This document shows, piece after piece, positions 10,347-18,536 of a stretch of DNA of 64,000 bases. The position numbers were made by a program, and so were the translations under genes. The first letter of the stretch is position 1. Every line of letters starts with the position of its first letter. The notes under the pieces were generated by a model. That model had not been told where the DNA came from. It ran no database searches and saw nothing but the letters and a program-made list of their open reading frames with translations. Origin of the DNA: Frigoribacterium sp. MEB024 (GTDB lineage: Bacteria > Actinomycetota > Actinomycetes > Actinomycetales > Microbacteriaceae); NCBI RefSeq assembly GCF_000878135.1, contig NZ_JXQZ01000101.1:24782-88781 (forward strand), written 5' to 3'.

Positions 10347-11000
10347 ATGCGCGAGGTATTCCAGCAGGAACTCCTGGAGGTGCAGGAGCGTCTCGTCGAG
10401 ATCGCCGGCCTCGTCGCCGTCTCGATCGCGAACGCGACCACGGCCTTCAACGAGTCGAACGTCTCGTTGGCCGAGCAGGTCATCGCCGACGACGACAAGA
10501 TCGACGAGCGCGCCATCGCCCTCGACGAACTGGCCATCGACATCCTGGCCCGCCAGAACCCGGTCGCCCGCGACCTCCGCATCGTGGTCAGTGCGCTGCG
10601 CATCAGCGCCTCGCTCGAGCGCATGGGCGACATGGCCGAGCACATCGCCCAGCTCGCCCGCTACCGGTTCCCCGAGAAGGTCGTGCCGAAGTCGTTGCGC
10701 CCGACCTTCAAAGAGCTGGGCGAGCTCGACGTCGCCATCGCGAACAAGCTCACCGAGCTGCTCACGACCGAGGACGTCCGCCTGGCCGAAGAGATCCGCA
10801 ACGACGACGACCGCATCGACGAGCTGCACCTCAGCGTCTTCGACAAGGTGCTCGGCGAGACCTGGAAGGGCGCGGCCGTCGACACGGTCGACTCGACCCT
10901 CGCGTCGCGCTACCACGAGCGCTTCGCCGACCACGCGGTCTCGATCGCCAAGAAGGTCCAGTACCTCGCGACCGGCGACTGGGTCGCACCCGAGGTCTGA
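10347..11000 (+). CDS. phoU: Phosphate signalling protein PhoU
   Basis: The 217-residue protein consists of two tandem PhoU three-helix bundles (about residues 1-100 and 110-210), each with the acidic D-x-x-x-D/E metal-cluster motif (DDDKIDERAI and NDDDRIDELH). PhoU links the Pst transporter to the SenX3-type kinase and represses the regulon when phosphate is plentiful. The ATG at 10347 is preceded by GAGAGGG. A hairpin made of two inverted dispersed-motif copies follows the gene. Confidence 0.96.
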   Translation: MREVFQQELLEVQERLVEIAGLVAVSIANATTAFNESNVSLAEQVIADDDKIDERAIALDELAIDILARQNPVARDLRIVVSALRISASLERMGDMAEHIAQLARYRFPEKVVPKSLRPTFKELGELDVAIANKLTELLTTEDVRLAEEIRNDDDRIDELHLSVFDKVLGETWKGAAVDTVDSTLASRYHERFADHAVSIAKKVQYLATGDWVAPEV

Positions 11001-11014
11001 TCGACTGCCGACCT

Positions 11015-11057
11015 GCAGGAGGCGCGGTGTCCGTTCGACGGGCACCGCGCCTCCTGC
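11015..11057. terminator. Terminator built from an inverted pair of the dispersed motif
   Basis: A perfect 15-bp stem (11015-11029 with 11043-11057) closes a 13-base loop. Each arm contains one exact AGGAGGCGCG copy, in opposite orientation (11017-11026 and 11046-11055). It sits 14 bp after the phoU stop. Confidence 0.8.
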
Positions 11058-11094
11058 GTTCGGTTGGCCCTGCGCCGTCCGCGAGGATGGAGGC

Positions 11095-11628
11095 ATGGCT
11101 TCAGTCGCGATCCTCGTCAACGGTCTGCCCGGATCGGGCAAGACCACCCTCTCGGCCACGCTCGCGGGGGTGCTCGGGTGCCCGCTGCTCGCGAAGGACC
11201 CGATCACGGAGGCGCTGGTCGACCTGGCGGGCCCCATGATCGCCCCCGAGGCCCTCGGCGGCATCGCGATGGACACCGTCTGGGCGATGGCGGGCGAGGT
11301 CGAGGCGGGCGTGGTTGTCGACGCGTCGTGGCAGCGGGAGCGCGACCTCGAGTCCGCCCGGGCCGGCGTCGAGCGCGCCGGGTCGCCGCGCACCGTCGAG
11401 GTGTGGTGCGACGTCGACCCCGAGGTGGCCCTGCAGCGCGTGGTCGACCGGCTCGCGGCCGGCGGCCGTCACCCGGCGCACGGCACCGTCGAATCGGCCC
11501 GTGCCGCCTGGCCGACCCGGGTGGCCGGTGCCGAGCCCCTCGGGCTGTGGCCGGTCATCCGCGTCGACACGAGTGCGCCCGTCGACATGGACGACCTGGT
11601 CGTGCAGATCAGCGCCCGGTTCGTCTGA
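11095..11628 (+). CDS. P-loop nucleoside/zeta-like kinase of unknown substrate
   Basis: The 177-residue AAA/P-loop protein has Walker A GLPGSGKTT at about residues 10-18 and a hydrophobic strand ending VVVDASW in the Walker B position. The size and layout resemble the small kinase families grouped as zeta-toxin-like or AAA_33. No antitoxin gene is next to it, so a toxin role is not supported. The start ATG lies one base after GGAGG, unusually close; no better start is visible. It converges on gpmA across a terminator. Confidence 0.8.
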   Translation: MASVAILVNGLPGSGKTTLSATLAGVLGCPLLAKDPITEALVDLAGPMIAPEALGGIAMDTVWAMAGEVEAGVVVDASWQRERDLESARAGVERAGSPRTVEVWCDVDPEVALQRVVDRLAAGGRHPAHGTVESARAAWPTRVAGAEPLGLWPVIRVDTSAPVDMDDLVVQISARFV

Positions 11629-11671
11629 CGACCGCCCCGAACCCTGGGGTGCCGGGGCGCCGGACGCCGAA

Positions 11672-11706
11672 GCGCCCCACGCCCCCGAGAACGGGGCGCG
11701 GGGCGC
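11672..11706. terminator. Bidirectional GC-rich terminator hairpin
   Basis: GCGCCCCACGCCCC at 11672-11685 pairs with GGGGCGCGGGGCGC at 11693-11706 with a single mismatch and a 7-base loop, between the converging kinase gene and gpmA. Confidence 0.75.
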
Positions 11707-11723
11707 GGGACCTTCGGAAGGCG

Positions 11724-12467
11724 CTATTTCTTGCCCTGGTTCGCGACCGCGGCGGCACCGGCGGCGGCGGCCTCGGGGTCGAGGTAGCGAGCCGGGCCGG
11801 TCGGTACGAAGTCGTCGTCGAGCTCGTAGACGAGCGGGATGCCCGTGGGGATGTTCAGCTCGGCGATCTCGTCGTCGCTGATGCCGTCGAGGTGCTTGAC
11901 CAGCGCACGCAGCGAGTTGCCGTGGGCGACGACGAGGGTGACGTCGCCGGCGGCCAGGCTCTCGGTGATGTCGCTGTGCCAGTAGGGCAGCATGCGCTCG
12001 ATGACGAGGGCGAGCGACTCGGTGCGCGGGGCGTCGATGCCGAGTTCGGCGTAGCGCTTGTCGTGCGCCTGCGAGAACTCGCTGTCGTCGTCGAGCGGGG
12101 GCGGCGGCACGTCGAACGAGCGACGCCAGGTCTGGAACTGCTCGGGGCCGTACTGCTCGAGCGTCTGCGCCTTGTCCTTGCCCTGGAGCGCCCCGTAGTG
12201 GCGCTCGTTGAGACGCCACGAGCGCTTCACGTCGATCCAGAGGCGGTCGGCCTCTTCGAGGGCGATGTCGGCGGTCTGGATCGCCCGGGTCAGGCGCGAC
12301 GTGTAGAGGATGTCGGGCAGCAGGTCGGCCTCGCGCAGCAGCTCGCCGGCACGCTTGGCCTCTCGGCGCCCCTGCTCGGTGAGCCGCACGTCGACCCATC
12401 CGGTGAAGAGGTTCTTCGCGTTCCATTCGCTGTTGCCGTGACGCAGGAGGATGAGGGTCGAAGTCAT
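11724..12467 (-). CDS. gpmA: 2,3-bisphosphoglycerate-dependent phosphoglycerate mutase
   Basis: The 247-residue enzyme interconverts 3- and 2-phosphoglycerate in glycolysis. The catalytic phosphohistidine is in [10 protein letters not shown] (RHG motif, residues 8-10), with the second catalytic His in [12 protein letters not shown], and the substrate loop [10 protein letters not shown] is intact. The C-terminal tail is Ala-rich. It is divergent from the methyltransferase gene across 41 bp. Confidence 0.97.
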   Translation of the reverse strand: MTSTLILLRHGNSEWNAKNLFTGWVDVRLTEQGRREAKRAGELLREADLLPDILYTSRLTRAIQTADIALEEADRLWIDVKRSWRLNERHYGALQGKDKAQTLEQYGPEQFQTWRRSFDVPPPPLDDDSEFSQAHDKRYAELGIDAPRTESLALVIERMLPYWHSDITESLAAGDVTLVVAHGNSLRALVKHLDGISDDEIAELNIPTGIPLVYELDDDFVPTGPARYLDPEAAAAGAAAVANQGKK

Positions 12468-12508
12468 GCCGCCAGCGTATCGCGACGGCCCGATGGCAGA
12501 CTTGGCGC

Positions 12509-13285
12509 ATGCCCATCGGTTCCGTCACGCGCGGCACGACCGGCACCAACCGCCTGCGTCGCGTCGATCGCTGGATCGCCGCGCACCCGTCGTTCCGGCG
12601 GGCGGACGACCCGCTCGTCGTCGACCTGGGGTACGGGGCGAGCGCGACGACTCCCCTCGAACTGCACCAGCGCCTCCTGAAGGTGCGCGACGACGTCGAG
12701 GTCGTGGGCATCGAGATCGAGCCCGAGCGCGTCCGACTCGCCGGCCTGTCGGCGCGGCCCGGTGTGAGCTTCCGGCGGGGCGGCTTCGAGGTGCCGCTCG
12801 ACGGCGACCGGCGGCCCGCCGTGATCCGCGCGTTCAACGTGCTGCGGCAGTACGACGAGTCTCAGGTCGCCGATGCCTGGGCGCTCATGACGGCTCGGCT
12901 GCAGCCCGGTGGCGTCCTCGTCGAGGGCACCTGCAACGAGGTGGGGCGCGTGGCGAGCTGGATCGACGTGACGCCCGCGGGGCCCACGACCTTCACGATC
13001 TCGCTGCGGCTCGCCGGGCTCGAGCTGCCCTCGATCGTGGCCGAACGGCTGCCCAAGGCGTTGATCCACCGCAACGTCCGGGGCGAGCGCGTCCACGACC
13101 TGCTCGTCGACCTCGACCGGCAGTGGGCGGTGGCGGCACCGCTCTCGGTCTACGGGCCGGTGCAGCGGTGGCTCGCGACGGTGCAGGGGCTGCGCGACGC
13201 GGGCTGGCCGGTGCAGGGCGGACGGTCGCGGTGGCGGCTCGGCGAGCTCTCGCTGCCCTGGGCCGCGGTCGCGCCACGGGACTGA
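12509..13285 (+). CDS. SAM-dependent methyltransferase-like protein
   Basis: The 258-residue protein has a Rossmann-type methyltransferase core: motif [14 protein letters not shown] at about residues 32-44 and an acidic strand-2 end [10 protein letters not shown]. The Gly motif is altered (GYGAS), as in several class I methyltransferase paralogues annotated as hypothetical class I methylases. The substrate is not known. The gene converges on the FUSC gene. Confidence 0.8.
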   Translation: MPIGSVTRGTTGTNRLRRVDRWIAAHPSFRRADDPLVVDLGYGASATTPLELHQRLLKVRDDVEVVGIEIEPERVRLAGLSARPGVSFRRGGFEVPLDGDRRPAVIRAFNVLRQYDESQVADAWALMTARLQPGGVLVEGTCNEVGRVASWIDVTPAGPTTFTISLRLAGLELPSIVAERLPKALIHRNVRGERVHDLLVDLDRQWAVAAPLSVYGPVQRWLATVQGLRDAGWPVQGGRSRWRLGELSLPWAAVAPRD

Positions 13286-13301
13286 CCCTGGGCGGGTCTC
13301 C

Positions 13302-14435
13302 TCAGACGCGGGCGAGCCGGGCGCGGGCCTCGTCGTGGTCCAGGCCCGTGGCCATGAGCAGGTCGACGAGCAGCGGGCGCAGCATCAGCACGACCATCGC
13401 CTCGGTCACGGGCGCTCCGGGCAGCACCGCCGTCGGGTCGAGTCGTCGGGCGACGGCCGACAGGGCCTCGCGGGCGACGGGACGCTGCTCGACGTCGTGC
13501 ACCGACCGGCCGAGCACGGCGACCGCGCGCGAGGTCGACTCGAGCAGGTCGGCCAGGGCCGACCGGTCGACACCGTCGCCGAGTTGCGTGTCGAGCCGCC
13601 GTGCGACCACCCGCAGGTTGCGCACGGCGAGGTCGACGTAGCGCCGCACCGTCGCCTGCTGCCGCAGGTCGGGCAGCCGAGAACGCAGGAACGGCGACAG
13701 CCGGGCGATGGACTCGGCCGACTCGAGGGTGGACGACCAGTCGTCGAGGACGGGCTGCGTCGACCGCAGCCGCTCGAGGGCGTCGTCGGCCCGTGGGGCG
13801 TCGTCGGTGCGGAGGGCGCCGACGAGCGCCGCGAAGGCCCGATCGACCTCGTCGAACAGGCGCCGGGCGTCGTGGCGGGCCAGGCCGACGGGGTCGCGGG
13901 GCACGATCGCCGTGACGAGCAACGCCACCGCTCCGCCGACGGCGCCGTCGATGCTGCGGACGAACGCACCTCCGTCGGGGTCGGGCAGCAGCATGACGAG
14001 CATCGACTGGGTCGCGGCGGCCGCGGCGAAGGCGCTGCTCGACGAGAAGAACCGCGCGACCAGCAGCGTCACGAACAACACGAGGGCGATCTGCCACAGC
14101 CCCTTGCCCACTACCATGAGCAGGACCTCGCTGAGCGCGATGCCGATCAGCACGCCGACGGCGTTCTCGAGCACCCGTCGCGGGCGGGCGTCGCGGGCCA
14201 GACCGAGCGACGAGATCGTGACGGTCACCGCCAGCAGGGGGATCGCGTGCCCCAGTCCGTAGTGCGTGATCGCGTAGGCCCCGGCCACGGCGAGCACGAT
14301 CTGGACGATCGCCGGGCCGGACGCGATCGTGCGCGCCGTCGCGTCGCGCACGTCGAAGGACGAGGAGGCGCGGTGCCAGCCGCGTCGCAGACCGCCGCCG
14401 CGCGTCGGCCCGGTCACGACCGGGCCCGGCTGCAC
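13302..14435 (-). CDS. FUSC family membrane protein (aromatic acid exporter-like)
   Basis: The 377-residue protein has about six membrane spans in its N-terminal half (roughly residues 42-195) and a cytoplasmic helical C-terminal half, the half-size FUSC/aromatic-acid-exporter layout. Substrate unknown. The minus-strand N terminus contains a dispersed-motif copy (14363-14372) read as Arg-Ala-Ser-Ser. Confidence 0.83.
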   Translation of the reverse strand: MQPGPVVTGPTRGGGLRRGWHRASSSFDVRDATARTIASGPAIVQIVLAVAGAYAITHYGLGHAIPLLAVTVTISSLGLARDARPRRVLENAVGVLIGIALSEVLLMVVGKGLWQIALVLFVTLLVARFFSSSSAFAAAAATQSMLVMLLPDPDGGAFVRSIDGAVGGAVALLVTAIVPRDPVGLARHDARRLFDEVDRAFAALVGALRTDDAPRADDALERLRSTQPVLDDWSSTLESAESIARLSPFLRSRLPDLRQQATVRRYVDLAVRNLRVVARRLDTQLGDGVDRSALADLLESTSRAVAVLGRSVHDVEQRPVAREALSAVARRLDPTAVLPGAPVTEAMVVLMLRPLLVDLLMATGLDHDEARARLARV

Positions 14436-14450
14436 TGCCTCACCGGGCCG

Positions 14451-15692
14451 TCAGCGGCGGACGGCGCCGAGGCGCGGCAAGCGGGGAACACCCGCGGCGG
14501 CACCGGCCGAAGCGGGTACGACGATCTCTTGAGCGGCCGCGATCATCAGGCCGTCGACGACGACGGCGAGCGGGGCGGACTCGTCGGTGCCGCGCTTGAC
14601 GAGCGCGAGGGCGACCGGGCCGAGCTCGTGGTGCAGGGCGACGCTCGTGACGTGACCGACCGACCTGGGTGCGGTCGCCTCGGCAACAGGCTCTGCGCCT
14701 CCTGCGGTGTCGGACTCGTCGGGGACGCTGCCCGCGACCGGGGCCAGCACGACCTCGGCACCGCGCTCGGGCAGCACCCCGTCGCTGCCGTCGAGGTGGA
14801 GCATGACGAGCCGACGTGGCGGGTGGCCGATGTTGTGAACCTTGGCGACGGTCTCTTGGCCGCGGTAGCACCCCTTGGTGAGGTGGACGGCGCTGCGCAT
14901 CCAGTCGAGTTCGTGCGGGATGGTGCGCTCGTCGACCTCGGTCGAGAGGCGGGGACGCCAGGCCTCGATGCGCAGGGCCTCGAGGGCGAGGGTGCCCGCC
15001 ACGGCGAGCCGCTCGGCCGGGAGGGCCGCGAGCGCGTCGAGGTCGGATCGTCGGACCAGGCTCTCGCGGTAGGTCCAGTCGTGACCGGGGTGACGGTCGG
15101 AGTCGGCGTAGCTGTGGCCGCCGACGGTCACCTCGTGCCAGGGATCGACCCAGACGAGCGCCGTGTCGTGCGACGTCAGGACCGGGACGAGCGGGACGGT
15201 GCCGTCGCCGTCGCCGTCGTCGAGCAGGTCGTGCATCGAGCCGATCGTCGCGACGTCGCCCGTGCGGTCGGCGACCTCGACGCGCAGCATGAAGCGCATC
15301 CGGTCGAGCCAGGTGCCGAGGGGGGCGACCTCGGAGCGGTCGACGAGCAGCCAGGAGGTCTCGCCGTCGTCGAGGACGCGGGCCGCGTGCTCGAGACGTC
15401 CGTTGGCGTCGAGCAGCAGGGTCTCGGTCGAGACTCCCGGCGCGAGACCGACGAGGGCCTGGCTCGTCAGCGAGTTGAGCCAGCTGAGCCGATCGGGCCC
15501 CGTCACGGTCAGCACGCCGCGGTCGGACAGGTCGACGATCGCCGCCCCCCGAGCGAGCAGACGCTGTTCGCCGAGTGGGTTGCCGTAGTGCGCCGCCACG
15601 CCCGAACCGTCGTCGACGAAGCCGTCGCGCGACGAGAAGGGCGAGACCACGGGGCCCGTGGCCTCGGGGGTCGAGCCGCCGGCGTCAGTCAA
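14451..15692 (-). CDS. ygfZ: Folate-binding protein YgfZ (Fe-S cluster maintenance, GcvT-like)
   Basis: The protein has the GcvT-like tetrahydrofolate-binding fold and the family signature KGCYRGQE. YgfZ helps keep Fe-S enzymes such as MiaB functional. The proposed TTG start at 15692 overlaps the stop of the upstream nitrobindin-like gene by eight bases, giving 413 residues; no good ribosome-binding site is visible, so translation probably relies on coupling. A long upstream in-frame extension was rejected because it lies inside that gene. Confidence 0.88.
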   Translation of the reverse strand: MTDAGGSTPEATGPVVSPFSSRDGFVDDGSGVAAHYGNPLGEQRLLARGAAIVDLSDRGVLTVTGPDRLSWLNSLTSQALVGLAPGVSTETLLLDANGRLEHAARVLDDGETSWLLVDRSEVAPLGTWLDRMRFMLRVEVADRTGDVATIGSMHDLLDDGDGDGTVPLVPVLTSHDTALVWVDPWHEVTVGGHSYADSDRHPGHDWTYRESLVRRSDLDALAALPAERLAVAGTLALEALRIEAWRPRLSTEVDERTIPHELDWMRSAVHLTKGCYRGQETVAKVHNIGHPPRRLVMLHLDGSDGVLPERGAEVVLAPVAGSVPDESDTAGGAEPVAEATAPRSVGHVTSVALHHELGPVALALVKRGTDESAPLAVVVDGLMIAAAQEIVVPASAGAAAGVPRLPRLGAVRR

Positions 15693-16308
15693 CGCGTGCC
15701 AGCTGCCCGGACGCGTGAGAACGCAGCTCTTGGCCGAGGGCCGCGATGTCCCACGCCCAGAAGAGCTTGCCCTCGACGAGGCCGTACATGCGGGTGGCGG
15801 CCGAGTACTCTTTCGCGTTGCTCGACCGGACGACGGCATCGGTGGCGAGGTCGATCCGCGGCCCCTTGACCCGACCGAGGTAGAGCTCGTTGACGCCGGT
15901 CGGATGGGCGATCTGCACTTCGAGGCCGAAGCCGTCGTCGGGCGTCCGGAGGATCTCGACCGCCCGGGCCGACGTGAAGGGCTGGACGCCGACACCGGGC
16001 AGCATGCCGGGGCCGCGGTCACCCGGCTCGGCCGGGCGTTCGAGCCGCCAGTAGCCGGTCTCGCTCGTCAGCGGCGTGTGCTCGTCGTCGAGCAGCCAGG
16101 TGAACGAGCTGTAGTTCAGGAAGGGCAGGCCGTCGTGGCTGAAGCTGATGCGCTGCCCGAACTCGTGGGTGCGCCGTTCGGTGCCCGGCTCGGAGTCGGG
16201 GTCGCCCTCGCCGATCTTGTAGTCGACGACGCCGGTGCCCTGCCAGACGCCGATCAACCACGAGAGGGGGACGAGCTCGGACGGCAGGTCGGTGGGGATG
16301 TCGATCAT
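15685..16308 (-). CDS. FABP/nitrobindin-like heme-binding beta-barrel protein
   Basis: The 207-residue protein carries the GxWxGxG signature of nitrobindin/THAP4-type barrels (GVWQGTG at about residues 20-26) and the conserved late region with the His/Arg-rich strand. Bacterial members bind heme and nitric oxide; a role here is inference. It lies seven bases downstream of a 38-residue membrane peptide gene and overlaps ygfZ, so these form one operon. Confidence 0.88.
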   Translation of the reverse strand: MIDIPTDLPSELVPLSWLIGVWQGTGVVDYKIGEGDPDSEPGTERRTHEFGQRISFSHDGLPFLNYSSFTWLLDDEHTPLTSETGYWRLERPAEPGDRGPGMLPGVGVQPFTSARAVEILRTPDDGFGLEVQIAHPTGVNELYLGRVKGPRIDLATDAVVRSSNAKEYSAATRMYGLVEGKLFWAWDIAALGQELRSHASGQLARVD

Positions 16309-16315
16309 GGAGCGG

Positions 16316-16432
16316 TCAGCGCTGACCCTTGAACAACTTGAGCAGGACGACGACCGAGACGAAGCCGATGGCGAGGGTGGCGAGGCCGAGGAGCCCGATG
16401 TAGAACACCTCGAGTGCGAGCAGGGAATCCAT
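16316..16432 (-). CDS. 38-residue single-span membrane protein
   Basis: A short gene from ATG 16432 to TGA 16316-16318 encodes MDSLLALEVFYIGLLGLA at its start, then one long hydrophobic helix (about residues 3-32) and a basic end (KLFKGQR). It ends seven bases before the nitrobindin-like gene. Its clean codon use, position in the operon and membrane span support it; the function is unknown. Confidence 0.65.
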   Translation of the reverse strand: MDSLLALEVFYIGLLGLATLAIGFVSVVVLLKLFKGQR

Positions 16433-16510
16433 GACGTCGAGCCTACCCGGCGACCACCGACGTGCCCAGTCCTTCGGGGCGACCGTTCAGACGATCCGAG
16501 CGGCGGGCGG

Positions 16511-16801
16511 TCAGACGAGCGCGAAGACGCCCGTCACGACGCCCAGGATCACCAGGCTGCCGCAGGTGCTGAGCATCGTGCGCGAGACCAGGCCGTCCTT
16601 CTGGCTCGTGGCGAGCTGCAGCACGAAGGTGAGCACGATGGCCCCGCCGAGGGCGAGGACGACGTGGTCCCAGTACTCGGAGGCGGGCGACCGGAGGCCG
16701 ATCAGCACGGCCACGACGAGCGTGGCGACCCAGACCGGGACGACCGTGATCGGCTTGAGCCGTGCCGTCGTCGCGTCGACGTCTCGTTCGCCTGCCTGCA
16801 C
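16511..16801 (-). CDS. Small membrane protein, about three spans
   Basis: The preferred GTG start at 16801 is preceded by GAGGG at suitable spacing and gives 96 residues; longer in-frame starts at 16849 and 16876 would run into the glnR promoter. Three hydrophobic segments (about residues 20-37, 45-65, 75-94) are visible. Function unknown. It is divergent from glnR. Confidence 0.65.
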   Translation of the reverse strand: MQAGERDVDATTARLKPITVVPVWVATLVVAVLIGLRSPASEYWDHVVLALGGAIVLTFVLQLATSQKDGLVSRTMLSTCGSLVILGVVTGVFALV

Positions 16802-16914
16802 CGTTCGTCCCTCGTTCGTGTCCGCCGTTCTGCCGACCTGCCCTAGCATCGGATGGTCGGAGTGGCGGGGTCTCATGTTTTAGACTGCTCGACAGTACAT
16901 TCACTGGAGGTCGT

Positions 16915-17595
16915 GTGGCGCAGCTCTTGGTACTGACCTCTGCGGGCGGCCCCGACGTCCTGCCGTCGCTCGCCTTGCTCAGCCACCGTACCCGGCAGAT
17001 CCCGGCCGAACCCGCGCAACTGGTGAACGCGCCCTCGAGCGACCTGATCTTCGTCGACGCCCGCGCCGACCTCGCCAGCGCCAAGTCGCTGTGCAAGATC
17101 CTCCGCACCACCGGCGTCACGGTGCCGCTCGTCCTGGTGCTCACCGAGGGCGGGCTGACCGCCGTCAACAGCGAGTGGGGCGTCGACGACGTCATCCTCG
17201 AGACCGCCGGTCCCGCCGAGATCGACGCCCGCATCCGCCTGGTCACGGGTCGCCTCGCGCAGTCGCAGAACGGCTCGAAGATCCACGCCTCGGGTGTCGT
17301 CATCGACGAGGCCAGCTACTCGGCGAAGGTGCACGGCCGCCCCCTCGACCTCACCTTCAAAGAGTTCGAGCTGCTCCGCTTCTTCGCCACGCATCCGTCC
17401 CGCGTCTTCACCCGCGAGCAGCTGCTCAGCGAGGTCTGGGGCTACGACTACTTCGGCGGCACGCGCACGGTCGACGTGCACGTCCGGCGCCTCCGGGCCA
17501 AGCTCGGCGACCTCGAGTCGCTGATCGGCACCGTGCGCAACGTGGGTTACCGGTTCAACGTCTACGACGACGACGCCCAGGCGGTCGTCTCGTGA
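16915..17595 (+). CDS. glnR: Orphan OmpR-type nitrogen regulator GlnR
   Basis: The 226-residue protein closely resembles Streptomyces GlnR: the N-terminal pseudo-receiver has the characteristic [19 protein letters not shown] and ETAGPAEI segments, and the winged helix has [20 protein letters not shown] and [18 protein letters not shown]. GlnR controls nitrogen assimilation genes without a partner kinase. The GTG at 16915 has GGAGG just upstream. mshD begins 13 bp downstream. Confidence 0.93.
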   Translation: MAQLLVLTSAGGPDVLPSLALLSHRTRQIPAEPAQLVNAPSSDLIFVDARADLASAKSLCKILRTTGVTVPLVLVLTEGGLTAVNSEWGVDDVILETAGPAEIDARIRLVTGRLAQSQNGSKIHASGVVIDEASYSAKVHGRPLDLTFKEFELLRFFATHPSRVFTREQLLSEVWGYDYFGGTRTVDVHVRRLRAKLGDLESLIGTVRNVGYRFNVYDDDAQAVVS

Positions 17596-17608
17596 GCACG
17601 GTGGCGTC

Positions 17609-18439
17609 GTGACGGGCGCGGCCGACGCGACCCGCGCCTCCTTCGTGCCCGCTCTCGCCCGCGCGGCCATCGAGGCCGACGGCAGCCCGCCGTTCTCCGA
17701 CCAGACGCTGGTCGACGTCCGGTCGGGCGCGGCGACCGTGGTCGGCGATGCGCACGCCGCGGCGGTGCTGCGCGACGGCGAGGCCGAACTGGTCGTGCAT
17801 CCCGACGACCGCCGACAGGGACGCGGCGCCGAGCTGCTGCAGCGACTCGTCGACGAGACCGAGGGTCCGCTGCTGCTCTGGGCCCACGGCGACCACCCGG
17901 GCTCGCGCGTGCTCGCCGCGCGCTTCGGCCTCGCCGAGACGCGTCGCTTGGTGCAACAGCGTGCCGACGTCCCCGCCGGGCCCCCCGCGCCCCGCCTGCG
18001 TGACGGCGACCGGGTCGCCTCGTTCCGACCGGGCGTCGACGACCAGGCCTGGCTCGACCTCAACGCCCGGGCGTTCGCCGACCACCCCGAGCAGGGCTCG
18101 CTGGTCCAGGCCGACCTCGACGCGCGGAAGGCCGAGCCGTGGTTCGACGCGGGCGACTTCGTCCTGCTCTGGCGCGGCGACGAACTGCTCGCCTTCTGCT
18201 GGCTGAAGCTCGACGAGAATCAGCCCGGGGAGTTCTACGCGGTCGGCGTCTCGCCCGACCACCAGGGCGAAGGCCTCGGAGGCGCGGTGGTCGACGCCGG
18301 GTTCGCCCGCCTCGCCGAGCGCGGGGCCGGCACCGCGGGACTGTACGTCGAGGGCGACAACACCGCTGCCCTCCGGCTCTACGCGGCTCGCGGGTTCACG
18401 GACCACGCGGTCGACGTGCAGTACACGCTCACGCGCTGA
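17609..18439 (+). CDS. mshD: Mycothiol synthase
   Basis: The 276-residue protein has two tandem GNAT acetyltransferase domains, the C-terminal one carrying the acetyl-CoA loop VSPDHQGEGLGGAVV. It acetylates Cys-GlcN-inositol in the last step of mycothiol synthesis, the low-molecular-weight thiol of actinobacteria. The GTG start is supported by its position 13 bp after glnR. A dispersed-motif copy (17633-17642) is in codons 9-11, read as Arg-Ala-Ser. Confidence 0.92.
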   Translation: MTGAADATRASFVPALARAAIEADGSPPFSDQTLVDVRSGAATVVGDAHAAAVLRDGEAELVVHPDDRRQGRGAELLQRLVDETEGPLLLWAHGDHPGSRVLAARFGLAETRRLVQQRADVPAGPPAPRLRDGDRVASFRPGVDDQAWLDLNARAFADHPEQGSLVQADLDARKAEPWFDAGDFVLLWRGDELLAFCWLKLDENQPGEFYAVGVSPDHQGEGLGGAVVDAGFARLAERGAGTAGLYVEGDNTAALRLYAARGFTDHAVDVQYTLTR

Positions 18440-18536
18440 ACGCTCCCGGCAGGCGTGCCGTTCTCGATCGGGGGGTGCGCGTCGATCCGGTCCACCGATA
18501 TGCTGCGGTTCGGATGACAGCGATCGAGGGGGCATC

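Noticed and set aside
11095..11628. Zeta-type toxin of a toxin-antitoxin pair
   Set aside because: Only a generic P-loop kinase is visible and no antitoxin gene lies beside it.
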